From contig NZ_UGSI01000001.1 of the NCBI RefSeq assembly GCF_900454495.1, forward strand, positions 1,674,001 to 1,738,000: 64,000 bases of DNA, written 5' to 3'. The position numbers were made by a program, and so were the translations under genes. Shown one piece after another: positions 15,576-25,596 of the stretch; position 1 is the first letter of the stretch; the number at the start of each line of letters is the position of its first letter. This DNA is from Paenibacillus macerans (GTDB lineage: Bacteria > Bacillota > Bacilli > Paenibacillales > Paenibacillaceae). Under the pieces are notes generated by a model. It saw only the letters and a list, made by a program, of their open reading frames with translations, was not told the DNA's origin and ran no database searches.

Positions 15576-16967
15576 CTACTTCTCCACCAACGACCCCTGC
15601 AAATTCGCCGCATTGAAGTTCGGATCAGCTTCAATCGTTGTATCCCCCGCTGCTTTAGCCTTGTCAAGCGCGGCATTGTAGCGGGTGTTCAAATCGTTCA
15701 ATACTTTGTCCAGGTCCTGGCCGTCGAAGATGAATTTGTTGAAGACATCGACCTTCTTGGCGCCTTCGACGCGGCCTTCGGTGGCGACCAGCGGGGTGGC
15801 GGGGTAGATGCCGTCCAGCGAGGTCGGCAGGAAGTTTTCGATGCCGGCGATGTCCGGGGCTTTGGCTTTGGCCGCCACGGACGGGATGACGGAGACGCCG
15901 TAGCCGCCTTCCTGGTAAGCGACCTGCACGTCGTCGCTGTACATCCATTCGATAAATTTCCAGGCTTCTTCTTTATGCTCGGAATTTTTGCTCATGGCCA
16001 AATAGCTGCCGGCGATGACTTGATCGGCCCCGTTTTGCTTACCGTCGAGCGTTGGCGGCATCGCCGCGGCCCAGCGGATTTCCGTCGGGAATTGCGTCTT
16101 GTACACGCTTGGCTCAACCGAATGGTTGAAGTACATGCCGATCTTGCCTTGCGCGAACTGGGCGCGCAGCGGGTCGATGTCGAGCGATTCGGAGCCGGGC
16201 AGCATGCTGCCGTCCGCTTTGATTTGATGCAGGGCCTGCAGCACTTCTTTATACACGGTAAAATCGAACTGGCCGGTTTGGAAGTTGAAGCCTTCGTTGC
16301 CCGTGTTCGTGCTCAGCGACACGATCGGATAAGCGATCCGCTCAAAGCCGCTGGCGCTTTTGAAGTTGCCGGCAAACCCGTAAGCGCCGATGTCCTTGCC
16401 CGCTTCCGTGATCTTTTTGGCGTCCTCGACCATTTCCGCGAGCGTCGCCGGCGGCCCATCGATCCCCGCTTTTTCAAACAGATCGACGTTGTAGATCAGC
16501 CTCCAGAATTGGCCGATATTCGGCAGCGTGTAGATTTTTCCGCCAACCATGTTTTTCTCTTCGATCAGGACGTTTTTGAAGTTCTCCTTCATTTCCGGCG
16601 AGATGTACTCATCGAACGATTCCAGGTAGCCGCGCTTCACCCAAGTCGGCACATTCCCCGTGTCCACCCGCAAAATGTCCGGCGCCTGGTTGCTGGCAAA
16701 AGCGATTTCCACGGACTGCACGTAGTTATCCGCCATGACCTTCATTTCAATGTCGATGTCGGGATTTTGCTCCTCGTATTCTTTGATTTTTTGCTCGATA
16801 AAATCGGTGTCGTGACGGTCGATCGTCCAATACGTGAGCTTCGTCTTGCTTCCTTCGGCCCCAGCGTTCGCGGCTGGATCCTCCTTCTCGCCCCCCGCTG
16901 AACAGGCCGCCAAGGCTCCCGCCATCAGCAAGGCCAGTCCGGATACGAACCACTTTTTACGTCTCAT
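15576..16967 (-). CDS. Sugar ABC transporter substrate-binding lipoprotein
   Basis: 463 residues from an ATG with GGGGGA 8 bases upstream; a longer frame begins 11 codons earlier but without support. The signal peptide MRRKKWFVSGLALLMAGAL ends in the lipobox LAAC. The mature part is a family 1 extracellular solute-binding protein (TYWTIDRHDTDFIEQ, AFASNQAPDILRVDTGNVPTWV, YLAMSKNSEHKEEAWKFIEWM). It should capture an oligosaccharide for the two permeases at 20838-22578. No ATPase is encoded here, as is usual where MsmX-type ATPases are shared. It lies downstream of the kinase/regulator pair, a known layout for Paenibacillus polysaccharide loci. Confidence 0.92.
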   Translation of the reverse strand: MRRKKWFVSGLALLMAGALAACSAGGEKEDPAANAGAEGSKTKLTYWTIDRHDTDFIEQKIKEYEEQNPDIDIEMKVMADNYVQSVEIAFASNQAPDILRVDTGNVPTWVKRGYLESFDEYISPEMKENFKNVLIEEKNMVGGKIYTLPNIGQFWRLIYNVDLFEKAGIDGPPATLAEMVEDAKKITEAGKDIGAYGFAGNFKSASGFERIAYPIVSLSTNTGNEGFNFQTGQFDFTVYKEVLQALHQIKADGSMLPGSESLDIDPLRAQFAQGKIGMYFNHSVEPSVYKTQFPTEIRWAAAMPPTLDGKQNGADQVIAGSYLAMSKNSEHKEEAWKFIEWMYSDDVQVAYQEGGYGVSVIPSVAAKAKAPDIAGIENFLPTSLDGIYPATPLVATEGRVEGAKKVDVFNKFIFDGQDLDKVLNDLNTRYNAALDKAKAAGDTTIEADPNFNAANLQGSLVEK

Positions 16968-17057
16968 ACAAATTTCCCCCTTTAAGATATGTAATCGCAT
17001 TCATTTCTCAATAAAAATATAAATCAACGTCCGCCCATCTCGTGAAGGAAAAAACAA

Positions 17058-18707
17058 CTATTCAAGGGAGATAAAACCACTTTTTTCCGTTTCGGCGCAC
17101 GCCGCATATTTCATCCGAAACTCCGTCGGCGTCATCCCGGTATGCTTTTTGAACAATTCGGTAAAATACGGACGATCCTCATAGCCCAGCGAGCCGGCGA
17201 TATCCTGCACCTGCATCCCCTCCAGCACCAGTTCCTTCGCTTTCTCCATCCGGCAATGGGTAATATACTGAGCCAAGGTGACGCCCATTTCTTTTTTGAA
17301 CAAGTTGGAAAAATAGCTCGGGCTCAAATGCACCGCTTTGGCGCAGTCCGCCACGGACAAATTTTGCTGCAGATGGTTCTGAATATAGGTTACGCCCCGC
17401 TCGACCAGCCGCCGCGATTCGCTCACCTGCCGCTTCCGCAATTGGGCGCAGCCCTGCCGGCAGAAATCCCGGATCAAGCCGCACAGCGCTTCAAACGTGG
17501 CCGCCTTGTTCATCTCCGCCAGCTGGCTCTCCAGCTCCTGAATCTCCTCGGCCGAACCTTTTTCGGCAAACACCCGGTGCATCGAATGCGCCAGCTCCAG
17601 GCATAACGTTTGTAAAAGCGCAGGGTTCGGATGCTTGCTGGCCGAAATCCATTCGTCCCAGATGCTGTGGAGCTGCTCCTCCGCCTTGTCCACATTCGCG
17701 GAACGCAAGCAGAACAACAGCTCCTTCTCCTTGTCATAGGAATACTGCGGCCAGGCCGCGCCCCGGGCATCGCCTTCCCCGTACAGATACACACTGTTGC
17801 CGCCGGACAAAAAAGTGTTGGCCAACGCAGCCAGCGCTTGCGCGTACGCAGCGGACAACTGCGCCGTCTCCTGCACTTCGCCGCCCAAGCCGATCGACAC
17901 GGTGTAATCGGTATGTTTGCCGACATTTTCGCGGCATTTCTCCGCCAGCTGCCCGGCATCCAGGGAGGCCGCCGGATTGGCGACGATAACGAATTGGTTG
18001 ATATTTTCGCGGAACACAATGCCCCTGGTATAGGAAGTGACGGTCTCCTCCAAAATATTCTGCACGGCAAACCGGATCAGCTCCACCTCGTTCACCGGCA
18101 AATCCGCCGTCCGCTGTGAAAACCCGTCCATTTCCGCCACCATCACCCAAAAACCGCTTGGCTCCATCGTGATCCCGTAAAAATCCCACTGCCGGCTTTG
18201 GCTCTGCTGCCGGGTGCCGTAACGGATGAGCAAACGCATAAACTCCTGGCGCAGATACGGCAAACTTTCCCTTAACTTCCGCTCCATGCCCTGCATATAC
18301 TCGGTTTTGCTCCGCTCCCGCTCCAGCGCTTCCTTCGCTTTCAGCACCACATCCAGCACGTTCGCGGGGGTAAAGGGCTTGACGATAAAATCGAACGCGC
18401 CCAACTTGACAGCATCCTGGGCATAGGCAAAATCGGTATACGCGGTAAAAAAGATCACTTTGACCTCCGGCAGCTCCGGCACAATCGTCCGCATCATCTC
18501 CAGCCCGTCCATCAGCGGCATGCGGATATCCGTCAGCACGATGTCGGGACGCTCCCGGCGCAGGCACTCCAGCCCCTCTAAGCCATTGGCGGCCGTTGCA
18601 GCAACCGTCAGGCCGTGCTCCTCCCAGGGAATCCGTGTGGACAGTCCGCGCACGACCGCCGGAATATCGTCAATAATGCAGATTTTCATCGGTTCGTTTC
18701 GATTCAT
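17058..18707 (-). CDS. YesN-type response regulator with AraC HTH
   Basis: 549 residues. An N-terminal receiver domain (ICIIDD, phosphoacceptor Asp60 in VLTDIRMP, Lys in FDFIVKP) is followed by a ~300-residue central region and a C-terminal AraC domain with two HTH motifs (LSVADCAKAVHLSPSYFSNLFKK and MQVQDIAGSLGYEDRPYFTELFKKHTGMTPTEFR). It overlaps the end of the histidine kinase gene by 38 bp, so the two are coupled. The MNRNEP start has GGAAAG upstream; a second ATG six codons on lacks one. It likely activates this transporter and the divergent lyase in response to the extracellular sugar. Confidence 0.93.
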   Translation of the reverse strand: MNRNEPMKICIIDDIPAVVRGLSTRIPWEEHGLTVAATAANGLEGLECLRRERPDIVLTDIRMPLMDGLEMMRTIVPELPEVKVIFFTAYTDFAYAQDAVKLGAFDFIVKPFTPANVLDVVLKAKEALERERSKTEYMQGMERKLRESLPYLRQEFMRLLIRYGTRQQSQSRQWDFYGITMEPSGFWVMVAEMDGFSQRTADLPVNEVELIRFAVQNILEETVTSYTRGIVFRENINQFVIVANPAASLDAGQLAEKCRENVGKHTDYTVSIGLGGEVQETAQLSAAYAQALAALANTFLSGGNSVYLYGEGDARGAAWPQYSYDKEKELLFCLRSANVDKAEEQLHSIWDEWISASKHPNPALLQTLCLELAHSMHRVFAEKGSAEEIQELESQLAEMNKAATFEALCGLIRDFCRQGCAQLRKRQVSESRRLVERGVTYIQNHLQQNLSVADCAKAVHLSPSYFSNLFKKEMGVTLAQYITHCRMEKAKELVLEGMQVQDIAGSLGYEDRPYFTELFKKHTGMTPTEFRMKYAACAETEKSGFISLE

Positions 18708-20460
18708 GGCTTAACCCGCTTTCCATTGGAATGGTAATGACGGCCACCGTTTCCTCGGGGCGGCTGGCAAAGCGCAGCCCGGCCTCCTTGCCGTAGTACA
18801 GATTTAACCGATTGCAAATATTGAATAACGCATACCCTTTGCCGCCCGCGGGGAGCTGCAGTTTCTCGTTCATTTGCTCGGCATCAAATCCAACCCCGTT
18901 ATCCGTTACCGTAATGATTAAGCTGCCGCCCCTCGCCTCCGCCGCGATCCGGATCATGCCGGAATCCCGTTTGTCCTGCAAACCGTGCAGGATGGAGTTC
19001 TCGACGAGCGGCTGAATGATGATTTTTAACACGGGTAAGTTTAGCAGTTCGGGCGGCGCATGGATGGCGTATTGGAACAATCCCTCGTAACATTGCTGCT
19101 GCAGGTTCAAATATTGGCGAACATGCTCCAGCTCCCGGCCCAAGGTCGTGATTTCCTGTCCCTGGTTCAGCCCCAACTTGAACAACGCGGATAACGAAAG
19201 CACCATCTCTTTGACATCCTCATATTCGTTCATCTCGCATTTCCAGAAAATCGTATTTAACGTGTTATATAAAAAATGCGGGTCGATTTGCGCCTGCAGC
19301 GCTTTAATTTCCGCCTTCCGCTTCTCTTTCTCCGTCTCCTTCACTTCGGTGATGAGCTGCCCGATACGGTCGAGCATCTGATTGAACTTCCGTCCGGCCT
19401 CGCCGATCTCATCCTGGAACGGACTTACGAAGCGCGCCCGCAAATCCTCCTGCTCGACCCGTTTCATCGTTCTTTGCAGCTTCAGCAGCGGGGATAGCAG
19501 CAGTCTCGACAAGTACCGGGCCAGCAGCAGCGCCATCAAGATGCAGCAGGCCATGATCGCCGGCACCAGCCACTTGATCTGGAGCACGGGGCCAAGCAGA
19601 TCCGTTTTGGACAAATAGCTGACCAAAATCCAGTCCGTGGCAAACGCGGAGGAAGCGTAACTGACCAGCATCGTGCCTTCCGAACTTTTATATTCGAAGT
19701 TCCCGGCCTTATTTTCCCGTAGTTGATCGATAAATTGCGGCGAGCGCGTCCATTCCGGCCGTCCCTGATCCCCCAGCACACTGGCCCCGGCGGTGTTGAT
19801 CAGCAAAAAATGCGCCGCGCCGGGATTCAGCCCTTCACGTACCACCTGGCCCAGCATCTTCTCATCGACATTGACGATCAAGAACACGTCCGGAACATTA
19901 CTTTCTGTTAGCGGTTGCAAAACCAAAGTGACGACCCGGTGTTTTCCGGCAAACAACTCATCCTCGTGGCTCTCGATCCACCGGGTATCGGGATGCTCTT
20001 TGATCCGCTGGTAAATGGCGGTGGAGGTAAACGGCACGCCAGATTTGCGGATTTTGCCGCTGGAATAGAAGTCGCCGCCGGGCGTAGTGATCAGGATCGA
20101 ATCGATCGAGTTTTCCGTCAGCTCGGCTTGCGAAAAAGGGCCTTGAAGCAGCGAAAAATTCGCGAAATACCGGCTGCGGTTGTCAGCCTGAATATCGCGA
20201 ATCGTTTGTTTGTAAGTTTCGCTTAGGGTCATCGTGGACGAAGCCACGACGATCTGCTTCAGCTTCTGGTCCAGCACGTTGACGGACTGGTTGAGCACGC
20301 TGCGGTTCAGCTCCACGGAATTGCGCTCCATCGCGCGGGCCGCGATCAAATAGGAACACAGGCCCGTCACCGCGATACAAAGCACCGTCAGCACGGCAAA
20401 AGAGATCCATATCCTTTTTTGCAGCGAAGTTCGGTAGATCCAGGATTTCAATGCCGTCAC
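18670..20460 (-). CDS. YesM-type sensor histidine kinase
   Basis: 596 residues. One membrane helix lies at about 15-38 and another near 300 (WLVPAIMACCILMALLLARYL), flanking an extracellular ~260-residue Cache-like sensor. HAMP, the His_kinase domain with QAQIDPHFLYNTLN (phospho-His) and a HATPase domain (VENSILHG, DNGVGFD) follow. The first codon is GTG with GAGGGAG almost touching it. A TTG three codons later has better spacing (10 nt) and may be the real start. Together with the YesN-type regulator it forms a two-component system for carbohydrate sensing. Confidence 0.92.
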   Translation of the reverse strand: MTALKSWIYRTSLQKRIWISFAVLTVLCIAVTGLCSYLIAARAMERNSVELNRSVLNQSVNVLDQKLKQIVVASSTMTLSETYKQTIRDIQADNRSRYFANFSLLQGPFSQAELTENSIDSILITTPGGDFYSSGKIRKSGVPFTSTAIYQRIKEHPDTRWIESHEDELFAGKHRVVTLVLQPLTESNVPDVFLIVNVDEKMLGQVVREGLNPGAAHFLLINTAGASVLGDQGRPEWTRSPQFIDQLRENKAGNFEYKSSEGTMLVSYASSAFATDWILVSYLSKTDLLGPVLQIKWLVPAIMACCILMALLLARYLSRLLLSPLLKLQRTMKRVEQEDLRARFVSPFQDEIGEAGRKFNQMLDRIGQLITEVKETEKEKRKAEIKALQAQIDPHFLYNTLNTIFWKCEMNEYEDVKEMVLSLSALFKLGLNQGQEITTLGRELEHVRQYLNLQQQCYEGLFQYAIHAPPELLNLPVLKIIIQPLVENSILHGLQDKRDSGMIRIAAEARGGSLIITVTDNGVGFDAEQMNEKLQLPAGGKGYALFNICNRLNLYYGKEAGLRFASRPEETVAVITIPMESGLSHESKRTDENLHY

Positions 20461-20539
20461 GCTCCCTCGTAATGTCTGCCCGCCATGATAAAGGTTGAAC
20501 TAATAATTGTACCGGAATGGGGGCCCGCGCCCGCCGGGA

Positions 20540-20730
20540 ATCTAACGGTTGCAGCAGCCGCTATTTTGCGAAAAAAGACCTTTTCTGGATTTTAACGGTT
20601 GTGAGCGTTGTTATTTGCCTTAATTTGAGCAAAATAGCTGGGTTTGAGCGAAATAAGCGCCATCGCAACCGTTAGAATTTGAAATCGGCGTTGCTCACGC
20701 AAATAGCCGCTGTGGCAACCGTAAGAATGG
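20540..20730. repeat. Cluster of degenerate TAACGGTTG repeats in both orientations
   Basis: Two direct units (20540 and 20602) begin TNTAACGGTTG and contain AGCNGYTATTT; two inverted units (about 20650-20675 and 20705-20730) end in GCAACCGTTAGA or GCAACCGTAAGA. Pairing of direct and inverted units would fold the transcript between the permease and kinase genes into hairpins. It is the only non-coding gap inside the operon (377 bp). I see no gene in it. Confidence 0.7.
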
Positions 20731-20837
20731 AAACAGGTACATCTTGTTAACTTTAATGCAACAGCAACAGTAGCGCCCACTTGCCTTTCTCCGACCCGGT
20801 CTCTAGTTCAACATCCATGGCCGCCGGCCGGCCTCGG

Positions 20838-21665
20838 TCAGCCCTTCACCGATCCCGCCGTCATTTGCATAAACGATTTATTGGCGAACACGTACACCAC
20901 CAACATCGGCAGGATGGACAAGCAGGCGCCGGCCAGCATCAGCTGCGGCTGCGCGGCGTCGCCCACGCCGTATTTCAGGCTGGCCAGCCCCACCGTCAAC
21001 GTTTGCAATTCGGGCTGGGTCATCGTAAACACCAAAGGCAAAATATATTCGTTCCACGCCCCGCGGAAACTCCACAGGCCGGCCACGCCCAACGCCGGGG
21101 CCAGCAAAGGCAGAACGATCCGGTAATACGTGCTGTAAAAATTACAGCCGTCAATATAAGCCGCTTCATCCAATTCCTTCGGAATGGCGCGCACAAACCC
21201 GATCAGCATAAAAAAGACCGTGGCATGAGCGCTGATCAGCAAGATGATCACGCCCCATAGCGATTTTTGCAGGTGCAGCGCCACCATCAGATCGAATTGC
21301 GGCCGGAGCACCACCGCGCCGATGGAAATAAACAGCGTGCAGGATTGCAGCAGCACGTAAAACTTTTTCCCGATAAAATCGATTCGCGCCACGGCATACG
21401 CGGCCATAGTCCCGATCAGCAGCGTGCCGACCGTCGTAAAAAAGCTGGTAAACACGCTGTTCCAGGTAAACCGGGCGAAATTGGCGACCTCCCAGGCTTG
21501 CGCGTAATTGCTGAATTTCCATTCTTTTGGCAGCAAGGTGGAACCCGTGGTCAGCTCCAGATTCGACTTCAACGATCCGAAAAAAGCGAGCAAAATCGGA
21601 AATAAAGTAAATGCGGCGACGATCAAGAGAAATATCCATAATAATGTGCTTGATATCTTATTCAT
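20838..21665 (-). CDS. Carbohydrate ABC permease (LplC/MalG type)
   Basis: 275 residues with six membrane helices and the EAA loop (ELDEAAYIDGCNFYSTYYRIVLPLLAPAL) that contacts the ATPase. It is the second permease of the sugar importer, starting 18 bp after the first. Membrane topology and length are normal for the family. No defect seen. Confidence 0.92.
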   Translation of the reverse strand: MNKISSTLLWIFLLIVAAFTLFPILLAFFGSLKSNLELTTGSTLLPKEWKFSNYAQAWEVANFARFTWNSVFTSFFTTVGTLLIGTMAAYAVARIDFIGKKFYVLLQSCTLFISIGAVVLRPQFDLMVALHLQKSLWGVIILLISAHATVFFMLIGFVRAIPKELDEAAYIDGCNFYSTYYRIVLPLLAPALGVAGLWSFRGAWNEYILPLVFTMTQPELQTLTVGLASLKYGVGDAAQPQLMLAGACLSILPMLVVYVFANKSFMQMTAGSVKG

Positions 21666-21683
21666 CGGCCAGACTCCTCTCTG

Positions 21684-22578
21684 TCAGTAGATTTCGTTCA
21701 GTTTTTTGGAAAGACGGAAATATAGTAGTGTGATCACTCCGACAATGACCGCCGTGGCAAAACCGACCGCGCTGCCGTATCCGAACTGCTGGGCGCTGGT
21801 CCCTCCGCTGGATACCGGGAAAAACAATTTATACAGATAGAGGTACATGACATTGGTTTTGCCGTAAGGTCCGCCTTCCGTCAGCACCATGATGCTCTCG
21901 TACCCTTTGAGCGAAACGGTAATCGCCAGCATAATGATCATTTGCAGCACCGGTCCCAGCATCGGCACGGTAATGCTCCACATTTTGCGGATCGGTCCGG
22001 CCCCATCCAGCGAAGCGGCTTCGTACAGATCTTCGGGGATATTTTGCAGCCCGGCCAGGAACAGCAGCATATAGTTGCCGATCGCCCCCCAAATCGCGAT
22101 GATAATCGAGGTCAGCAAGGCGTATTTGGGGCCCAGCCAGTCGATGGGGGCCGAAATGATGCCGGAGGCCAGCAGCATCTGATTGATCGTCCCGTTGTAC
22201 GAGTTGAACACGACATAGAATACGATCGCCATCACGGAGGCGCTTACAATGGTGGGCAGGAAATATACCGCCCGCAATAGCTGCCTGCCCGCGAACGCCC
22301 GGTTCAAGATCACCGCCAGCACAAAAGACAAAGGAATCGTCACCAGCAGTTTCCCGCCGGCATACACCAGCGTATTGACCACCGACTGCCAAAACTCCGT
22401 ATCGCGCATCAGCCTCGCGAAGTTATCCAGGCCGATAAACAAAGGTTCACCGTACCCCTTAATCGTAAAACATGTACTTAAGCGCCCAAAAAATCGGGTA
22501 CACCCCAAACACCAGCGTCAAAATCAAACTCGGCGCGACGAACGTCCAGGCATGGATTTGGCGTTTTGCGTTGTTCAC
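21684..22578 (-). pseudogene. Carbohydrate ABC permease (LplB/MalF type), frameshifted near N-terminus
   Basis: The GTG at 22578 (AGGAGG eight bases upstream) starts 39 residues typical of this family (MNNAKRQIHAW…FVAPSLILTLVFG…WALKYMFYD) and ends at TAA 22459-22461. The rest of the protein is in another frame, from KGYGEPLFIGLDNFARL onward, with five further helices and the EAA loop (LYEAASLDGAGPIRKMW). Relatives read …FYDYKGYGEP…, so one or two bases are missing at GATTAAGGGG. This breaks the first membrane helix from the rest. It could be a real mutation inactivating the importer, or a sequencing error. Confidence 0.8.
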
Positions 22579-22836
22579 TGTTTTTCCTCCTGTCATCAAG
22601 CGTTGCCTTTCTTAATCCTAAGATAAAAGCCCGCAGACGGAAGCGGTTAGGGAGAAACCCACTGTGTTAAGGGGGGAAAATCACTTTTCAGTCGATTTGT
22701 CCCCTGTCCTGCGCTTGTTTCTCCATCCCGGCAGCGGCCTATATTCAATTAGAATTAAGACGAGAGATGATCATCGTTGAACTAGAACGATCCCCGTACC
22801 ATTCGAAGTTCAACTTTCAGGAGGTTGACGAGGACG

Positions 22837-25596
22837 ATGAAGCCTATCAACGGCGAGGAGGCAGCAGCCTCTTACGGCTTGTACGATGCGGATGAACTGA
22901 AAGCCGTGCGAAACCGCATCAGGGCGAATCCCGCGCTGCAGGGGGAGTATCTGCGGCAAAAGGAGCTCTCGGAGCGTTATGCCGCCCAAGCCATGACCGC
23001 TCCGCTTGAGGAGCAAGCCAATTTCCGCACGTATCCGTTTGTGTTTAAGGTGCCTAAAGGAGTCCGGCATGCGCTCATATCGATTCATGTCGCCGGAAAA
23101 GGGATCGCCCGCATCAGCGGCATGAGACTCACGCATTCGCAGCGTGGGCTGCCCATGGAGCTGGAGAACGCGAATTTTGCGCAGGATTTGGCCTATTGGG
23201 AGGCGGAAGTGGCGGAAGGCAGCGAGCTGCGGCTGCTTCCCCTGCCCTTGGGCGCGGCGGCTTTGCAGCCTTCCGGGATCACCACGGCAAGCGGCGTGGA
23301 CACCGCGGCAAAAGCCCAGTGTGTTTGCATCACGAATGCCGTCGCAGATGCGGACACCGTGCTGCATTACAGCGCGCCGATTCCTGCGCGGGCCGGCGAA
23401 CACTACAGTGTGCAGATTACGCTGAGTTTGGAAGCTCCCTTAACGGTTGGCGTTTATACGGAAGTTCGTTTCCGGGGGAACGAAGGTCCGCTGGTGCGCG
23501 AAACTTCCCTCTGTTCCCCTCCTTTCAACAGGGCCACGCCAAGCCCTTGGGCTTACTTCCTGGAAGCGGCCGGAGCGGATGCCAACCGGTTTATGGTAGA
23601 AGGCGATTTCGCCAGTGCCGAGCGCTGTAAGCAAAAACTGCTGTACATGCTGTGCGATATGATCAAGGGTATGGAGATTTTTAAAGCTACAGGTTGGCAT
23701 GACGATGATATTTATGGAGCGGTCCATATCGGCAGAGGTTTGGCCGTGCTCGCGGTCGTCTATCGTCAAATTGCCCCTTCCGGCGTGTTTGACCGGGACG
23801 AGGAAGCGATGTTGTTGGCGTTTTTCCGCTACATTGCCAATTTGATGATGGATACGGGGTATTACCGCTACGACCTTGTGGAATTCCCGGACGAAAAAGG
23901 CGGGATGAGAAGCAACTGGAACGCGGACCGGGCCGCGGGCCTGGGGGTGTATGCCCTGCTGTTCCCGCAGGAGCCGAAGGCGGAGGAATATTTGGAGCAT
24001 GCCTTGTCGGTGGTGGATTGGCAGCTCGATCATGTCGTGGACGATTGCGGAGCCTGGCCGGAAAATATCCGCTACCATGGCGCGGTGCTCCATCGCTATT
24101 TTCTGTTCTTTGTCCTGCTGAAACGGCTCAAGGGAGCGGATTATTTTCAGCATGAGAAGGTCAAAGGGATGTACCGCTTCCTGATCGGAACGGCCGTGCC
24201 CGCGGATCGGATGCAAGCCGGGCCGGACGGCCCCGCCGTCATGCTGACGCCTGCGGTGGGCGATGCCAATGTACAGGAGCACTGGTTCCGGCTGCTGGGT
24301 TATGCGGCTCCCTCATTCGTGGAGAATGACCCCAAGTTGGCCAAAGAAATGATGTGGGCCTGGCGGCGCGGAGGTGCGCCCGTTCGGGATACCGGGGCTT
24401 TCCCCTACCCGCTTGCGGCCTTGCTGTTCCCCCGGCTGGACTTGCCGGAAGAAGCTCCCGAATTAGGTTCGATTCATTATCCCGGCATGGGCTACGTCAT
24501 TTTCCGCAATCCGCAGGGTCCGAACCGATATGAACATTATGCAATCTACGAGGCTTCGCCGCTTACGTACCATGCCCATCACGATGAAGGGCATTTCTCG
24601 ATCTGGAGCAACCGCGTGCCTTTGACGCTCGATTCGGGAACCGGCGGCTACTACAATGGCGACAGGCATTGGTACGTATCCAGCGCGGCCCACAATGTCG
24701 TGCAGTTTGCCGGCCCTGCGGGCGAGTGGCAGGAAGTCCCGCTGCGCAGTCAATGCGAACAGGTGCTTTTCTCCGCGGAAATGGATTATGTGCGAAGTAA
24801 AATCCCCGATCCGAACATCCGCGAATACCATCGGCATTTCGCTTTTATCAAAGCCGGATTGGAAGTTTACCTGGTCTGGGACCGTATCGCCGGCGAGTCG
24901 GGACGGGTATGGAACCTGCACACGCTGAGCACCGACGCGGACATCGGGGAACAGCACATCGCAGCCCGCGGTCTGGGCGGAATGCGTTTAAGCGCCGTCA
25001 TCGCCGAACCGAAGCGGCCTGTGATCGTCACGGATCAAGGCGCCGTCGCCGGCAACTACCCTCTGCCGGTGCAGCAGCATTTTAAAGTATACGGCCGGGC
25101 AAGCGATGATTATTTGGTGCTGCTGCATCCCCATGAAGAAGGGGAACTGAGCGCTCGTATCGAAGCTATCCCATTGGACAATCCGGCTCGAACCGAATTC
25201 GCCCCATTGGAGGATCAGCTGTCAGCCCAAACTGCCCATATGGATGATCAGCTGCTAGCCCAAGCTGCCCATTTGGATAGCCGGCCGTCGAACCAAACCG
25301 AAGCAACCCTCCATTCCGATCCTCGGCCGCCGCAAGTGCGCTGCTACAAGATCGCCAAACCTGACGGGGTATGGTGTATCGTTGTAGTGAATGGGTCGAA
25401 GCGGACGCAAACTTTAAATCTAGCAGCCTTGGGATCATTGAGATTATTGGGCGGGCAGAATCAGGCGAATAGCGAAAACGGCGGAAATGGAGGAAACGGC
25501 GGCGAACTAATCGGACAATCGCTGCATATAGAAGCCAACCGCCTTTGCGTCCTGCTGCCGCAATCCAAAAATATACGGGAGGAGTTAAATCTATGA
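22837..25596 (+). CDS. Heparinase II/III-family polysaccharide lyase
   Basis: 919 residues from the ATG at 22837, which has AGGAGG 12 bases and GAGG 4 bases upstream; TTG at 22825 touches the ribosome site and is less likely. Residues about 210-520 form an (alpha/alpha) toroid (DEKGGMRSNWNADRAAGLG, WPENIRYHGAVLHRYF). Residues about 560-760 form the beta-sandwich with YEASPLTYHAHHDEGHFSIWSN and AHNVVQFAGP, which carry the Tyr/His catalytic residues of heparinase II/III-type lyases. No signal peptide is seen, so it probably acts on imported oligosaccharides. It overlaps the cupin gene by ATGA. Exact substrate (heparinoid, alginate or oligo-uronide) cannot be told. Confidence 0.82.
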   Translation: MKPINGEEAAASYGLYDADELKAVRNRIRANPALQGEYLRQKELSERYAAQAMTAPLEEQANFRTYPFVFKVPKGVRHALISIHVAGKGIARISGMRLTHSQRGLPMELENANFAQDLAYWEAEVAEGSELRLLPLPLGAAALQPSGITTASGVDTAAKAQCVCITNAVADADTVLHYSAPIPARAGEHYSVQITLSLEAPLTVGVYTEVRFRGNEGPLVRETSLCSPPFNRATPSPWAYFLEAAGADANRFMVEGDFASAERCKQKLLYMLCDMIKGMEIFKATGWHDDDIYGAVHIGRGLAVLAVVYRQIAPSGVFDRDEEAMLLAFFRYIANLMMDTGYYRYDLVEFPDEKGGMRSNWNADRAAGLGVYALLFPQEPKAEEYLEHALSVVDWQLDHVVDDCGAWPENIRYHGAVLHRYFLFFVLLKRLKGADYFQHEKVKGMYRFLIGTAVPADRMQAGPDGPAVMLTPAVGDANVQEHWFRLLGYAAPSFVENDPKLAKEMMWAWRRGGAPVRDTGAFPYPLAALLFPRLDLPEEAPELGSIHYPGMGYVIFRNPQGPNRYEHYAIYEASPLTYHAHHDEGHFSIWSNRVPLTLDSGTGGYYNGDRHWYVSSAAHNVVQFAGPAGEWQEVPLRSQCEQVLFSAEMDYVRSKIPDPNIREYHRHFAFIKAGLEVYLVWDRIAGESGRVWNLHTLSTDADIGEQHIAARGLGGMRLSAVIAEPKRPVIVTDQGAVAGNYPLPVQQHFKVYGRASDDYLVLLHPHEEGELSARIEAIPLDNPARTEFAPLEDQLSAQTAHMDDQLLAQAAHLDSRPSNQTEATLHSDPRPPQVRCYKIAKPDGVWCIVVVNGSKRTQTLNLAALGSLRLLGGQNQANSENGGNGGNGGELIGQSLHIEANRLCVLLPQSKNIREELNL

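Noticed and set aside
15516..16901. Long plus-strand open frame (461 codons) opposite the solute-binding gene
   Set aside because: It is an antisense shadow of a GC-rich coding region; its product is Arg/His/Asp-rich with no family likeness, while the minus strand encodes a complete lipoprotein.
22684..22836. Search for a CcpA (cre) site or regulator box between the divergent sugar operons
   Set aside because: No sequence close enough to the cre consensus was found by eye.
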